Positions 10,961-23,887 are shown, counted from the stretch's first letter. The stretch is 64,000 nucleotides of DNA from Corinectria fuckeliana (GCA_019137255.1 WPDH01000261.1:124001-188000); one strand, 5' to 3'. A program made the numbers and translations. Notes: a model not told the origin generated them from the letters alone.

Positions 10961-13900
10961 AAGAGAAGATGTGGGCACCTTGCAACGGCCATCCTCATCA
11001 GCATCACGCTTTGGTACTTATCCCGTGGATTAGTACTTATTACTTTCTCTCGGTCGCCGACCGCGTGAAACACCCGTGCTGTGGTGAGGGATTTGAGCTA
11101 CGCACGTCCACACATTCAGCTATACGTACTACTACGCTTTACGTGGTAGTGCCACAGCTGAAGATGGTGACTCGTGAGATTTACTGGCGAGAGCTGAGAC
11201 ACATGGTCCAAGTCTCGGGCCAGCAATGTTCTACTTTGTACGGAGTGATGAGCCAAGACCTCAAGGACAACGAATCGGCGACCTGGGGAAGGCAGGAGAT
11301 GGCCAGCTGAGGTCGCGGACACGGCCCAGGCTCTCAACAGACCATATCGGACCAAGGGATGCCTATTATGCGGAGAGACATGTTCACGTTAGGTAACAGA
11401 ATCTTTCCCCAGATACCAAGACTCTGCGAGAAAGCACGGAGTGGTGCGAGCGTCCCCAGAGTCGGGAGGACAAGCAGCATGTAATATGGGGCTTGATGGG
11501 GGTGGTGGGTTTCAATGAGGCCACCTGTATCTACATAGATCCACGCACCCGCAGAGAAGCAAAAAGCAAAGAAACAAGCATGTGCAAATACTTGGCGAGG
11601 GTTATTCGGTTTCTGTTTAGTCTACTTAGAAGGAATCGTCGTTGCATGCATCGTCTGAGGTGATGGCAGACAAGGATCACGGAGTGAGCTCCACCCTGTC
11701 GGCCCAGCTCACATGCATGTGTACGAAGCGCTGACAAGACATGTACCTCGTAGGAGACACGAGCCTGCGAATACGTAGCAGGAGGTAGTCGTTGAGAACG
11801 AGAACGGTGAGGCCGCAGTCACGGACGCCCGGCAACAGGCACCGCTGTTACGCAAAGGGCGCGCGCCGAGATCAATCGATGATAAAAGTGGCTGGCTGGC
11901 CGGCTAGTCAGGGACCAAACAGGCAGACTCGAGCCGCAGATGAGGACGAGCGTCGCAAGGCCGGACCAACTTGTTACCAAGCCTTGCCCGGCCAAGGCAA
12001 TGATGGATGCGCCCGGCCGCGGCGGTGGACGCTAGTTAGAGGCTAAGGCAGGCCCGCGATGGGCCTTGCTGAGCCGAGGAGACTAGAAGGGCACAGAGAA
12101 GCCGGAATGGAAACACCGGAGGCGATGCGGCTCATTGGGAGCGCGTCCAATGCCGGAGCGCGGCCGACGTCGCTGGTGGCGGCGGTGCGTATGCAGGTGT
12201 GTGTCTGCGAGTCCCACGCTGAGATGGGCGATTCTCAACCCGCATCTTGGCCGCATCCTGCTGCTCCAGATTGCCCCGAACCACACCGTCAGGCAGGACT
12301 CTCACTGGACGAGGCCTCGCTCACCACGTGCGCCGGGACAGATGTGACAGATTCGCCTTTGTCATGGCGTCGTCGAACATCTGATGTACGTAACAGCAGA
12401 GCTGACTGAACCCTACGTGCAAGGACAGAGCAGGGCAAGGAAACTGCTTGGCTCGGAATCGCCCCCCCCCCCCCAACATCTTTCGCCACCTCCCCATGCC
12501 GCTCACGCCTTGCGCCTTAATAATAGTACGACTCACACAAGTCAACCAACCAAATGCAGAAAGTAAGTAGGCACAGCAACAGGTCGAACAACGTGCTCAA
12601 CTGCCAGAGTCCAGTATCAGCCAGCGGCTCCGCTTTGTGAATCATTGCACTCTGTCACCGCAGAGCCCCCCGATAGATAATTAGATGGTGCTTCGTACAG
12701 CAAGCAGTCTGCTCCAGGCGCAAGCGGGGTCTAGGGACGCCCCTCGGCGAATATCAGCGTCCTTCTGTCCTTCTCCAGCCAATCCCCACCGCTTATCGCG
12801 CAGCAAGTGCCCGAACCCTCTTCTCGAACGCTGCCGCCCTGCTCCACGGCTAGTAAACCGCTCCCTTGTCTAGCGCCGCCTCAAGTCTCCTCGCTGCCCG
12901 TCCCGCAGGAAACCGACCTTCATCAGCGCCTTCGCACCAAGACACGGCGTCGACGACCATCTGCCGCAGCCACTTTCGCGACCCGGAACCTCGACGAGGC
13001 CGGCTTCTGTCGGCCTTCTCCCACTGTCAGGGGACCCTCCCCCTTGCTACCTGGCCGCCGATGGACGATGCACAGCCTAAGCAAGCCCCCCCCCCGGGCC
13101 AGCGCCGGCCGGTCTGACCGGAGCTGCAACGCCGTGACCCGCTCGCTGGCTGCTGCGGGCCGCTGCATCGTTCTTCGAGACAGCCTCGACTCCGAAACTT
13201 GGTGCTCACTCAAGCGGCTCGCAAAGAGCAGCTGTGTCTTCCTTTTTCTTTTTTTCTTGTTCTCTTTTCAAGCGCCGGTGCCGGCTGGTCCAGGTAGTGA
13301 GGGAGGTAGGTAGTGTTTGCATGGACCGTCACAGCGGGCAGACGACAGTTGCCATTGCCATCACCAAACTCGCAGGAGCACGGCTTGCTTCAGAGCAAAG
13401 GGTTCAGACATAAAATCACCGCCATCGCTGGGACGGCTGCGGCTCTCTCTCTCTCTTCCTGGTCCCCGCATTGCCCGGGGGGCGGAGGAAGCCCGACCAA
13501 CTACCTCGTATGCATGTATGTACCTACTTAGGCAGACCAGGTTAGGCCAATGATCCCTTCGCCAAATCCCACTTTGCAGGAGGCCTTGGCATCGTATGGG
13601 ATGGAGGGGATGGGCCATCCATCACCACCATCGTTATCAGCCCCGCCGGTGCTTGGTCGTTTATTTGCGGGCCGTGCGTGCCATTGCTGCTGATGTGTGA
13701 AGATAGACAATCGGTGCTCTCTCGTCGCGTCCGCCTGGATGGCTGTCGTGGGATAAGAAGGGCCGGCGCGTCCTCGTTGCGTCGCCGTCCCAGTGTCTCT
13801 CATCCCACATCTCCAGTCTCTTTTCAATTCCTGTCTGGTCGGTCTGGCTGGCTTATTATTAGTTGGCTGTTACGGAGTACTCCAATCCTCCATCCCTCCA

Positions 13901-14352
13901 TCCTGGTCCCCCCCGCCTTGTCCTTTGCCTTCCATTAGGTAAAAAGCCAAGCCTCCAAGTCATACCTCAAAGTCATACATACCTACCTCGACCACGACCC
14001 CGACAAAAAACCCTCCCTATCGAGTCTCGAACCCGTGCCCGCTCCTCGTCGAATCATTGCGCCTTTCGCTTTCTTGCCCCAGATCCAATTTCCCCGCCTT
14101 TACCCCAACCGGGCAAGGAATTTTCGGGGCTTCCTCCCTCCTCCGCCTCCTCCGCCTCCTCCGCCTCCGCCTCCGCTTCTCGCTAGCCCCGAGCCGTCGA
14201 AAACACCCCGAACCTTGACGCGAGGATAAATATCACACGCTCCCGCACTTCTTGGCTCGGCTCTTCCCTTTTGCCCAGTCCTTCCTCAAGCAAACCTGTC
14301 TCTCTGTTCGATCTAGTTAGAGGCTCAGACTCAGCAAAATACACCCGGCATC
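10961..14352. other. Intergenic and long promoter/leader of the permease gene
   Basis: There is no gene I can support. From about 11.8 kb the sequence becomes GC-rich, with a C homopolymer at 12462-12474, pyrimidine-rich tracts and a CCTCCTCCG-type trinucleotide run at about 14136-14170. A TATA-like AATATC element lies near 14228, about 125 bp before the permease ATG. Long open frames here are a by-product of high GC and show no conserved motifs. Confidence 0.55.
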
Positions 14353-16075
14353 ATGGGTGAGAAGGACGAGTACAACGACGGTGGCAATGGCTACGACCTC
14401 GACCGCGAGGGCAGCCAAACGCCGGGCCAGACCACCGAGTACAACCTCGCCGAGTCCCACGACCAGCTTGAGCGAGGTCTCAAGAGTCGACACATCCAGT
14501 TCCTCGCCCTTGGTACGTTCTCTCATCTGCCGCTCACAGCAGAAACAAACAAGCAAGCAAGAAGCATGGCTAATAATTCTCTCTACAGGCGGCGCCATCG
14601 GCACTGGTCTCTTCATCGGCTCCGGCGCCATCCTCGCCCGAACCGGTCCCGCTCCTCTCTTCATGGGCTACATCTCCATGATGCTGATGGTCTATGTCAT
14701 CATGAACATCCTCGCCGAGATGGTCACCTACCTCCCCATGCGCGGCATCACCGTCCCCTACTTTGTCGGCCGCTTCGTGGACCCCAGCTTGGCTTTCGCC
14801 GCTGGCTGGAACTACTGGTACGCGTACGCCATGCTCGTCGGAGCCGAAGCCGTGGCTGCCGGCATCATCATTGACTACTGGGAGATCCCGGTGAACATCG
14901 CCGTCTGGATCGCCGTTGTCCTCGTCATCATGCTGCTCCTCAACATCGTCGCCGTCTCCTTCTTCGGCGAGGCCGAGTTCTGGTTCGCCAGCATCAAGCT
15001 CATCACCATCTGCGGCCTCATCATCCTCGGCATTGTCATCTTCTTCGGCGGCGGCCCCAACCAGGACCACATTCGTGGTTTCCACTACTGGAACGACCCG
15101 GGAGCCTTCGTCGAGTTTAATGCCAAGGGCTCTACCGGCAAATTCCTCGCCTACTGGAGCGCCTTTATCAGCGCTGGATTCGCTTTCATCACTTCTCCTG
15201 AGCTGATTGCCATCTCTGCTGGCGAGGCCGTGGCCCCGCGCCGCAACATCCCCAAGGCCGCCAAGCGTTTCATCTGGCGTCTCGCCGTCTTCTACGGCGT
15301 CTCATCCCTCATCATTGGTATTCTTGTTCCCTCCAACGACCCCAACCTTCTCGGTGCCTCGAACGCCAGTGCTTCCCCCTTCGTCATTGGCATCAAGAGC
15401 GTCGGCATCCCGGCTCTCAACCACATCATCAACGCTGCCATCCTTACCTCCGCCTGGTCCGCCGGCAACTCCTTCCTCTACTCTGGCAGCCGAGTTCTCT
15501 ATTCCATGGCCCTTAACAACCAGGCACCCAAGTGGTTCCGCATCACCAACAAGTACGGTGTCCCGTGGGTTGCCGTCCTGTTTACCTGGGCCTTTGGTCT
15601 CCTCGCCTTCCTCAACGTCTCCAACTCTGGCGCCACTGTCTTCAACTGGTTCGTCAACATCTCCACCATCTCCGGGTTCATCGCCTGGATCGTCGTCATG
15701 ATCACCTACCTCCGCTTCCGCCGCGCCATGGAGTTCAACAACCTCCTCGACTCGCTACCCTTCAGGACCCCCTTCCAGCCATACGCTACCTGGCTCGTCC
15801 TCCTCATCGTCTCTATCCTCACTCTCACGAACGGCTTCGCGCTCTTCATCGGCGACAACTGGAACACCAGTACCTTCATTGCTGCTTACATCACCCTCCC
15901 TATCTTCCTGGTTCTATACCTCGGTCACAAGCTGTGGTTCCGCACTCCCCTGTGCATCCGCACCTCCAACATCGACGCCATCACCGGCAAGCGGGAGATG
16001 GACGAGCTCGAGGCTCTAGATGTCCCTCCGGTAGCCAGGAACTTCCTGGAGAAGGTCTGGTTTTGGCTCGCTTAG
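14353..16075 (+). CDS. Amino acid permease, YAT/APC family
   Basis: A proton-coupled amino acid importer of the plasma membrane, by family. Exons are 14353-14512 and 14589-16075 (intron with GTACG donor and CTACAG acceptor), giving 548 aa. The first about 50 residues are a hydrophilic cytosolic tail. The conserved first membrane helix GGAIGTGLFIGSGAIL follows directly across the splice. About 12 membrane helices can be drawn. The YAT-typical FITSPELIAISAGEA motif (helix 6 to loop) is followed by PRRNIPKAAKRFIWRL. The ATG at 14353 is chosen over the in-frame-shifted one at 14357 because only it joins the conserved core through the intron. Codon use is strongly C-ending, suggesting high expression. 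The substrate cannot be read from sequence. Confidence 0.93.
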
Positions 16076-16377
16076 ATGGTGGCTTGTTTTGCCTTGTATC
16101 GATAAAAAGATTAGTGCGTGGACTTACAGTCTTATAGAGCACTTGTGTGATACCCCGAACTTGTATATAGTCTGAAAATAGTCAAATGTTCATATCAGAG
16201 AAAAGATCTCTTGCTACTGAACGCACAAATTTCCCTTTCGAGATCCGTTAATGCGTGAGAATCCAGATGCACTTATCGGGACAGTTCTTAGTTAACCTGC
16301 CATTTGATCTGTTTTGATGAGGTCGCTGTACACCTAATTCTATACCCTTAGCGCAATAACCATACTTAGAGCGCAAC

Positions 16378-16695
16378 ACCTTTCATAGAGTCCAAACCCT
16401 TCAGTTTGATGTTCTTAATCATCACGATCCAAACAATGCTGAGGGCCATGACAGCCATACCAGCAGTCAACGTATTTCTCTGCGCCGTTGAATACGAAGC
16501 GATGATAGCATCGCCTATTGCTGAGCCGACAAGGTAGCTCAGCTATACATCTAGAGACTCATGAAGATTTCGCACATGACGATGTAACCATTGCTGTAGC
16601 CGGGGGATCGGAAACAGACCATGAGCCCGACGGCCAGCATGTACAACGGACGTAAATCATGATCAATGACCTTTTGGTCCACGACAATGTGAATG
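16378..16695 (-). pseudogene. Relic of an MFS siderophore-iron transporter (C-terminal part)
   Basis: The minus strand from about 16695 reads VGLSIHIVVDQ, then LYMLAVGLMVCFR and NGYIVMCEIFMSL. This matches the segment GVGLMIxFR...GYIVMCQIFIAF of fungal Sit/Mir-type siderophore transporters. Two stops follow. Then, in another frame, SYLVGSAIGDAIIASYSTAQRN leads into a final hydrophobic helix and a normal-looking end with stop near 16378. About 60-80 residues expected between the two parts (the segment after IFIAF) are missing. The gene is therefore truncated at its 5' end, internally deleted and frameshifted. An open frame at 16697-16948 lies just upstream, but I cannot tie it to the family. 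Confidence 0.55.
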
Positions 16696-19626
16696 CTTAG
16701 GCCAACCGTACTCCCTCTTGGACCCTCTCTTCTGGGACTTTGAAAGGCTCTTCCACTTCGAAAGGAGCGATCGCATCGCCAACTAGCGCTATCTTGTCGG
16801 CCGTTCTACGGTTGAGTGCTGAACAGCTCGTCCTGGTGTAAATCGTAAACCTCTGTCTGGGTTCCGTGTCCCCCGTTGTAAAGGCGAGGGATGAATCGGC
16901 AACCGTCGAGGTCAACCCAGCGCTGATCCAGCCGAAGAAAGGAATCAAAGCCTAATATGGAGGCAAACAAGGTCATCGTACAATAACCTGTATACTATGA
17001 AACAGCATCAACAAAGCCCCGAAAAGAGTGGCCTACGTGTAACTTTTTATGGATATCACAGCAGTCGCGGCAGCATCATGCTCTTTGGGAGTAACAATTT
17101 GTCATCGATCGAAGACAATAACTAAGTATTCTAATTATATAAGTTTGCGCCAGGCTGGCCGCATCGGGTCCTTTGATTGTGGTTGGATGATGGGTTGGAA
17201 TGAACTAAATGTGACGATTCTTGTTTTTTTTTTTACTTCAGCGGTATTTTCTACATCTGCAGACGTCAAGGTCTCGCTTTATCTTCATATATCCAAGTTG
17301 TTTGAGTTGTATTCTGTGTTGCTGTATCCTACCTACGTCATATAACAATAGCTATCTCGCTATCGAGGACTGGTTCTTGTACGCTATGGGCTAAGAGTTG
17401 ACGTAAAGCCGTCTCGGGTCTGTTCTAGCTCTCCCTTGGAGCTTTATATTATACCTTATTTACCTCTCTACCTTTTATAAACTATATAAAACTTTCGGAA
17501 AACTTGCCCGGTATCGCCCTGGTGTTCAAAGCCTTCCCCCCTTTTCAAGTCGCACTAGCATTTTTCGGCACCTTTTATATTAGACTACCACATTTTAAAG
17601 CCTCCCTTTGCAACAAGGGCTGGTTTTCCCGCCGTTGCCTCTCGATCTTGTCCTTGAAAATCACATTTCTTCTCTTCTTTCCTTCCCTGAAGACGATGTT
17701 TGGTAGATATAGGCATACCCTCGTCCATATCTTGAGTCCCATATTCTCTCAAAACCCTTCAAGTCGAGTATAAGTGAACAGCTCAAGATTATTGCACAAA
17801 ATCCGAAGGGAGTCAAGTCGCGAGTACGATTCTAGCTTCTGCCACCAAGTGCTTGATCTCATATGGCTGTGTATCCACAACGACAGCTAGACATGAGAAA
17901 CCTCCCAATACTACATTCATCGACTCTAGGCTCGGTTCACTATGCTAACCTCGGAGGCAGTGGCTGTCTTTGAAGGACTGCATAGTTTTTCGGTGAGAAA
18001 TGGAGGATACTGGAGGCGCAAATTTCAAGGGTGTCTGTTATCATAGTGAACGCCGAGCACCTTTGGCCACCATTCGGAGTACCAAGGGTTTTCAATGCCT
18101 GTCGCTTTCAGACCTGCGCACCAATCTAATTCCATTATAACTGTTCTTAATAAACGGGAGACGCTTCAAGTTGATTCGAACCGTGCTAGGAACCACCTTC
18201 TTTGTGGCCCAGCATGTAGCAGCAGAGCAACATAATGAAAATGAGTGAGAAAGGATTTTTACGCCCCCCATGGCCGAGAAGGGCAACGCGGCCTGCCACA
18301 AGTGCAATGCAGACCTTCCAACTTCCAACAACATGAGCTTCCCAATTCTTGGGCTTGGAAACTCGGAAGGAGGAAAGATTATTTATAGGAAATCCTGCTG
18401 TCAATCGTTGCTTTGCCCTTCTATCAACGTCGAAAGGGACCGTGGCTTCTACGCCTGGCGAAAATGAATTAGCAAGTCTACGCGACTTCTGAAGCCTTCT
18501 GTGCGCCAACCACTGTGTATACTAAATCTTTGCAAATTGAGGATCATGAATGTCGATGCGAAGACAAGATCGAGTCTCTTCTCGCTGCTGTTGTCACCAT
18601 TGTATGGAAGTTTACCCGGCATTCGTCTTGACACTGAGACCATGCAGTGGCAGCCGGGAGCCCGTAATTTTCCAATGACGACTCTTTGTCTCTGCTCCTT
18701 TTGTTCTCAAAGTACGAGCAGGTCCGTACCTTCAAGAGAGACCATATGTTTTTACATATTGCAGCTATTAGTATAAGCCTGTTTCAAACTAGACTGCGTT
18801 GTTCGTGAATTCAAAACTCACTCAGTTTGCCCTTAATATCATTAAGAATGTTCTTCCCTTCCACACTACGTAAAGGTTGACGAAAAGTTGTGTTTATTAT
18901 GGACTTTAATCATTCTATTGACAATAACTACCTATCTTAAACCCGTCTTGGCAGGAGAAGCTGTCAACTAATCCTACGAAACTCCTCCACGTGCTACCAC
19001 CAGCCATGCTCAATTTTTGATACTTCCCGCACGTGTATTGAAAACATCAGTTCACGCAGCTGACTAGTGCGATGTGCTAAAAGAGAGGCTGATTACCCCA
19101 ACCCTCCGGTGCGCTTGCCGACGGGCCACATTGCAACACCAGGCAGCCGACAGATTCGTTGATATATATTTTAGGTTCTGCAGTATGACAATCGTTCTCC
19201 ATGCTTCACCGCATCTAAATCGTTATCCTCATCAAATAGGTCCACTACCCGAGCGATACACATTCTAATTTGTTTTATTGTCGTTCCGCGACAATTAGTA
19301 GTAGAGTCTCGGGTTAGGCCATGGGATCATGGACGTCGTCATTAAATCAGGGCGTCTTTTACTCCGGAAGGACAAAGGAGAGAGTTTCACAATCGTTTTC
19401 AGGGGCAACTTTCTGCTGCTGATGAGTATTCTAAGCATCTAATTAAGCTCCTATATTCTCTGGGTAGCTTGCCTAAATCCGAGGGGCTGTTAGATACCGT
19501 ATTTGTGCCCAAGGAAGCAAGGCGGAAGAACGATCAAAGCCACCATGTAGTCTAGATAACAACTTTTTGAGACCATGTTGGTCAATTACAGAGTTCCCTG
19601 CCAGGCTCTAGGCGAACAACCATCTC
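16696..19626. other. AT-leaning intergenic stretch
   Basis: About 2.9 kb between the transporter relic and ADE4. Only short open frames without recognisable motifs occur on either strand. A GGTTCGAATC box at about 18172-18183 (minus strand) resembles a tRNA B-box, but no cloverleaf can be folded around it. Confidence 0.55.
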
Positions 19627-21459
19627 TCACTTGTGGGCTTGGCTTGCCAGATTGTGGATACTACATATCAGTCAGTTCGCTGTTATCATCTGCCGCTTGA
19701 ATCCTAATACATACCTAATGTCCTCACGGTTCTCAGGAGCCCGGTGAGACGACGGCTGCCGTTCTCCGTATGGTGCGTCAGCGCTAGGCACATTGTTCAC
19801 GGGCCCCCCATTTGCAACCAGAGTCCCGTTTCGACTGTCCTCGAGCTTGCGCTTCTTTCCCCGGCTCTGGCTGAGGTGTTCCAAGTAGCCCTCGGGCACT
19901 GGCGTCTTGTACTCGCCATTGAACACTCCAACCTCAAACTCCTTCACCTCTCCTAACGGCGCAGCTTCGATACAAGCGTCCCGAAGATCATCGAGATCCT
20001 GGTAGATGAGCTCGTCTGCGCCGATAAGATCTGCAATCTCCTTTGTGGTTTTTCCATGCGCAATAAGTTCCGTGGGGCTCGCAAGATCAATGCCGTACTA
20101 AGAAGCTGTTAGCTATACGCACCACCATAGCACGTATCCGAGACTCACAATATGAGGATACACGATCGGGGGCGCGCAGCTGGCAAATAACACCTTCTTT
20201 GCACCAGCTTCGCGTGCCATGAGCACAATCTCTTTGCTCGTGGTTCCTCTCACGACCGAGTCGTCAATAATACATACAACTCGTCCCGAAAACTCGCATT
20301 CCATAGCACTCAACTTCCTGCGAACGCTCTTAACTCGGGCCTTTTGAAGAGATTCGATGAACGTTCTCCCGATGTATGAGTTCTTGACGAATCCATTCGA
20401 AAACGGCTTGTTGAGCTTTTCGGAGACAATGGCTGCAGCTGTGTTGCTAGTCTGCGGAACAGGGATGATGACGTCGATCTCCTGGATTCCAGCTTCTCCG
20501 AGGACTTTCCTCATCTTGTTCGCTAGCTTAGCACCCATGTTCTGTCGGCTTCGGTGGATGGAGATGCCATCCATGATTGCGTCAGGGCGAGCAAAGTACA
20601 CGAATTCAAAGCAGTCGGGGGCGTAAGCCTGTCGCTTCGCAACCTGGTGGAATCGCGGCTTGCCATTCTTCTCGATAAAGACGGCCTCGCCAGGCAGGAT
20701 GTCTCGGTGGTTCTTGAAGCCCTGCTGAGTAAGGGCAATGCTCTCGGACGCAAGCATGTAATCGGTGGCGCCTTCGAGGGTTGACGACGGTCGGGAACCA
20801 AGGATAAGGGGGCGAATGCCGTAGGCGTCGCGGAATCCGAGGATACCAAAGCCAGCGATCATGGCAGTGACAGCCCAGCCTCCCTCACAGTGCTGGTACG
20901 TCTTGGATAGAGCGCTGAAAACATCCTCGACGTTGACACGAGCCTTTCCAGTCTCGCTAAGAGCGCTGGCGAAGACATTGAGCATCAGCTCGCTGTCCGA
21001 GTCGGTGTTGACGTGACGGTGCGCCTCCTGGTCGAGGTACTTTCGCAGGACGGGGGCGTTGATGAGGTTGCCGTTGTGGGCGAAGCAAATGCCACCGGGG
21101 CTGTTGACGTAGAAGGGCTGGCTCTCGGCCGACTGCGGTGGCATGCACGGTTAGAACTTGAGCCATTGAGGTTGAAGCCAAGGAGAAGAAGAACATACCG
21201 AGCTTGTCCCAGCAGTAGGATACCTCAGATGGGCAATCCCCGCGTAGCCTGGAAGGTCGGCAACGCGCCTCCCATTCCCGAAGACCTCCGAGACCATGCC
21301 ATTGCCCTTGCACTGGTAGATTCGACCGCCCTCGGCGCAGGTGGCGATGCCGCACGCATCCTGGCCTCGGTGCTGAAGGTAGTACATGCTCTCGTGAAGG
21401 TCGACTGCAGCGGAATGCTCGCGGACGTCGCCGAGCATGAGGCCGAGAACTCCACACAT
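19627..21459 (-). CDS. ADE4: Amidophosphoribosyltransferase (glutamine PRPP amidotransferase)
   Basis: Commits PRPP to purine synthesis: PRPP + Gln to 5-phosphoribosylamine (step 1). Exons (minus): 21459-21199, 21132-20149, 20097-19715, 19660-19627. They total 1662 nt, giving 553 aa. Met1 is followed directly by Cys2 (MCGVLGLML), the N-terminal nucleophile of class II glutaminases, which fixes the start. RYPTAG and HNGNLIN of the glutaminase domain are intact. The PRPP loop IIDDSVVRGTTSKEI lies at about 375-389. The C-terminal tail carries a basic KKRK patch and a low-complexity linker before a short last exon of 34 nt ending HNLASQAHK. Upstream longer open frames in the same region do not respect the Cys start. 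It lies on the same strand as ADE6, about 12 kb away. Confidence 0.96.
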
Positions 21460-23641
21460 GTTGACGGTTTGGCTGTTAAGGTGAGGTCCGATGTCGCAGT
21501 TCGTTTGCACGTCGAGGAGGCGATCGTCGACGGAGGCGGGCTGAGGCAAAGGAAGACGGAGAGGGATGGATGATGGATGGATGAAAGAAGGAAGAAGTTC
21601 AAGACCAGATAGCCGGCATTGCGAGAGCAAGATGCAGGAAGGAGAATCAGGGGTCCGCACCGGGAATGGCGGGCAAAGTTGACGTCGAGATTCAGGTGAT
21701 GGGAAACTTTTTTTTCCAACAGACCCTAAAGTTTTTCTCCTTCCAGGTTACTTAGGTACCTGCCGCGAACGCGGGTGGCGGGGTTGGCGGGGTCCTGCAG
21801 TTAAGGCGCGCAAGGCGCGTTAAAGACCATCGCTGGGCCAATCGGCAGCCTCTACCACTCAGGCCTCGAGCGCGATAGCGGCAATCCAACAAATACTCCA
21901 AACTAAGTATTGCCCGGAATCTTTTAATGGATTACCTCATAGCCGGCATTATTATTAACATTGCCTTTCCAAGCCGGAATTATTATTAACGCTGCCTTTT
22001 CCAGGAAATCCTCGAAACGGCCCCTCCGCGCCCTCACTTCAGTGGTGGGCAGGTATGTGTGTGAACACTTCAGATCTTGAATTTACTATTGTCAAGGCCT
22101 ACTTAGCGATAGATCGTCTCTATCAGAACTGTACTATAAATGGTCCAGGTGACGATTGGAACTCTGTTGTAGTTGAATAGAATGTCGTGCGCTGGATAGA
22201 CCTGCCTGCCGGTATCTGCTGTATACTTTCTTGCACTTTCGACACTGGCGTGTGCCGTCAATGGCCGAATTTCAGTCACAGCCCATTCTTAGAGCGAAGA
22301 AGACGAACTCGGTGTTAGGGACACCATCTTACCCCATTGTATCGTCTGGAAAATTAGTAGGGTAATGGGCCATCCTAGTAACCAAGCAGGGATCACCGCC
22401 CACCGCCTACCGGTCACTAGAAGCTCTAAAAACCATGTGTTGCTGTTTTCTCTTTATATATCAAACAACCGTTCCCTCAGGGAGCACCCCCAGCTTCAAA
22501 AAGGAAACAATCCGACTGCGCTCTTAGATCAAGAAAGTTATTTCAGTTTATAGGGGTCACTTGATCAAGCTTTCTTCTTTCCCTCCTGACAATAAGGGTA
22601 TCTACCAAGCAAACGACCATTATGCTTAACATCACGAGGATATTCGGTTTTGGAAGGGAGTAAGGGAGTAAGGCGGGATGAAGTTGAGTTTAGTTGCAGG
22701 TCAAGTTAGGTCTTGGATCGACGACGGCCGACGCGAATTGCAGATTCGCAGTGACATTTCTTGCCCCACCTCGTGATGCCCGGTACCTGCAGACCTACTT
22801 CGTACATGTACTGTGTTTTCTATCCTTTTTAATACCTTGCTCATTCAGTTGGGAACGCATCTCCATAGGGCCCGTCGCGCTTAGTACTTCACAGGAGGTT
22901 GTCGTCCAGAAACTAGCCTGACAGATACTGGCGACCTCATTTTCCCACGACCCTTGCGCAGCTAGACACTGCCTATTTCGGCCACTTGCAACTACGTAGA
23001 TGCATTAACTTACCTCGAACAGTGAGTGGTTCTGCCTCATAGACCGTGAAAAAGCCGTCCGATGATTGGACTCAACTGCGCCCTGACCACAAGCATGGCT
23101 TTGACTAGCGGCATTGTTGAACGATAGCTGCTTCTAATGCTGTGACGGCGTCTGGGTGAAGATAACCAGACCAAATGCGGATTACAAGTCCCATCACCAC
23201 GCCTACAAGGTCCATCAGTCGTTCAAGTGCAACGACAAACGTATTTAGGAGGTAGGTCAAGGTAACTTGTCAGACAACGCTTGTCAGAACATAATCAAAC
23301 TGAGACAAATGAGCCACGAGGCATATAATTTCGATATTATTATCTTAGTCGCATTGGATGTCAGTGAAAGAGAATAGTACAAGGCGTTGCAAATGACGGT
23401 CTATCTTGACAACAGTCTTGCGAGAGCCGACATCTTTCGAGTGCCAGCAGCATGACTGTCCACCTGGGCTAGGGGGAGGGGGCATGTCTTCCATGTTTCG
23501 TTGTCTGAATAATGTCAAGCCTAAGATTAGCTCACTTCGTGACAAAAGTGTGTGATACCATTGAAGAGGGATTAAGCGAACCGTTTCGAGGGTGTTCTTC
23601 AAACCAAAGCCGTCTGGCGCAGCATGTTTGGCGAGGGTGGT
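21460..23641. other. ADE4 promoter region and gene-free stretch
   Basis: The bases just upstream of 21459 are the ADE4 leader and promoter. A two-copy direct repeat lies at 21941-22002. Beyond that there are only short open frames with no conserved features. Sequence near 23300-23640 probably includes the 3' UTR of the small minus-strand gene that ends at 23642. Confidence 0.5.
21941..22002. repeat. Two-copy 30/31-bp direct repeat upstream of ADE4
   Basis: Copy 1 (21941-21970) and copy 2 (21972-22002) share AGCCGG, then ATTATTATTAAC, then TGCC and a T-run ending CC, with a few substitutions. The pair lies about 0.5 kb upstream of the ADE4 start. It could be a duplicated regulatory element or a chance minisatellite. 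Confidence 0.7.
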
Positions 23642-23887
23642 TTAGGTCCACCACCATCGACTGGTGCTTTTACTCTTCAAGTCGTTCAGCTTCGATGAGA
23701 GCGTCGTCTTTTCCTGGTCGCTGATCTTGCTGCCCACGGCGTCCAAGACCTTCAGGTGCTCCTTCTTCAGGTCCTCGAACCCGTTGTCCAGCTCCTTGTG
23801 CCACGGGTAGAGCACGAACACCTGGAAACAAAGCGCAGAGCTGGCCACCATGAAGTTGGTCACGGAGATGGCCCGAGTGAGTTTCAT
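23642..23887 (-). CDS. Small membrane-anchored coiled-coil protein
   Basis: An 81-residue single-exon protein. Residues about 8-30 form one hydrophobic helix (VTNFMVASSALCFQVFVLYP), preceded by a short basic N-terminus (MKLTR). An acidic and lysine-rich helix with heptad character follows (residues about 32-75), and the protein ends SRWWWT. The layout (short basic head, one membrane span, soluble helix) resembles small mitochondrial inner-membrane proteins. I believe similar short proteins are conserved in filamentous fungi, but I cannot name the family. The ATG at 23887 is the only good start. A short intron near the 3' end (a GTGG after the Trp run) cannot be excluded. Confidence 0.6.
   Translation of the reverse strand: MKLTRAISVTNFMVASSALCFQVFVLYPWHKELDNGFEDLKKEHLKVLDAVGSKISDQEKTTLSSKLNDLKSKSTSRWWWT

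Noticed and set aside
12059..13313. Several overlapping long open frames on both strands
   Set aside because: They are explained by high GC, have no conserved motifs, and overlap each other in all frames; this looks like promoter/leader DNA.
18160..18235. tRNA-like B-box (GGTTCGAATC) on the minus strand
   Set aside because: The sequences on either side cannot form a T-stem, acceptor stem or anticodon arm.
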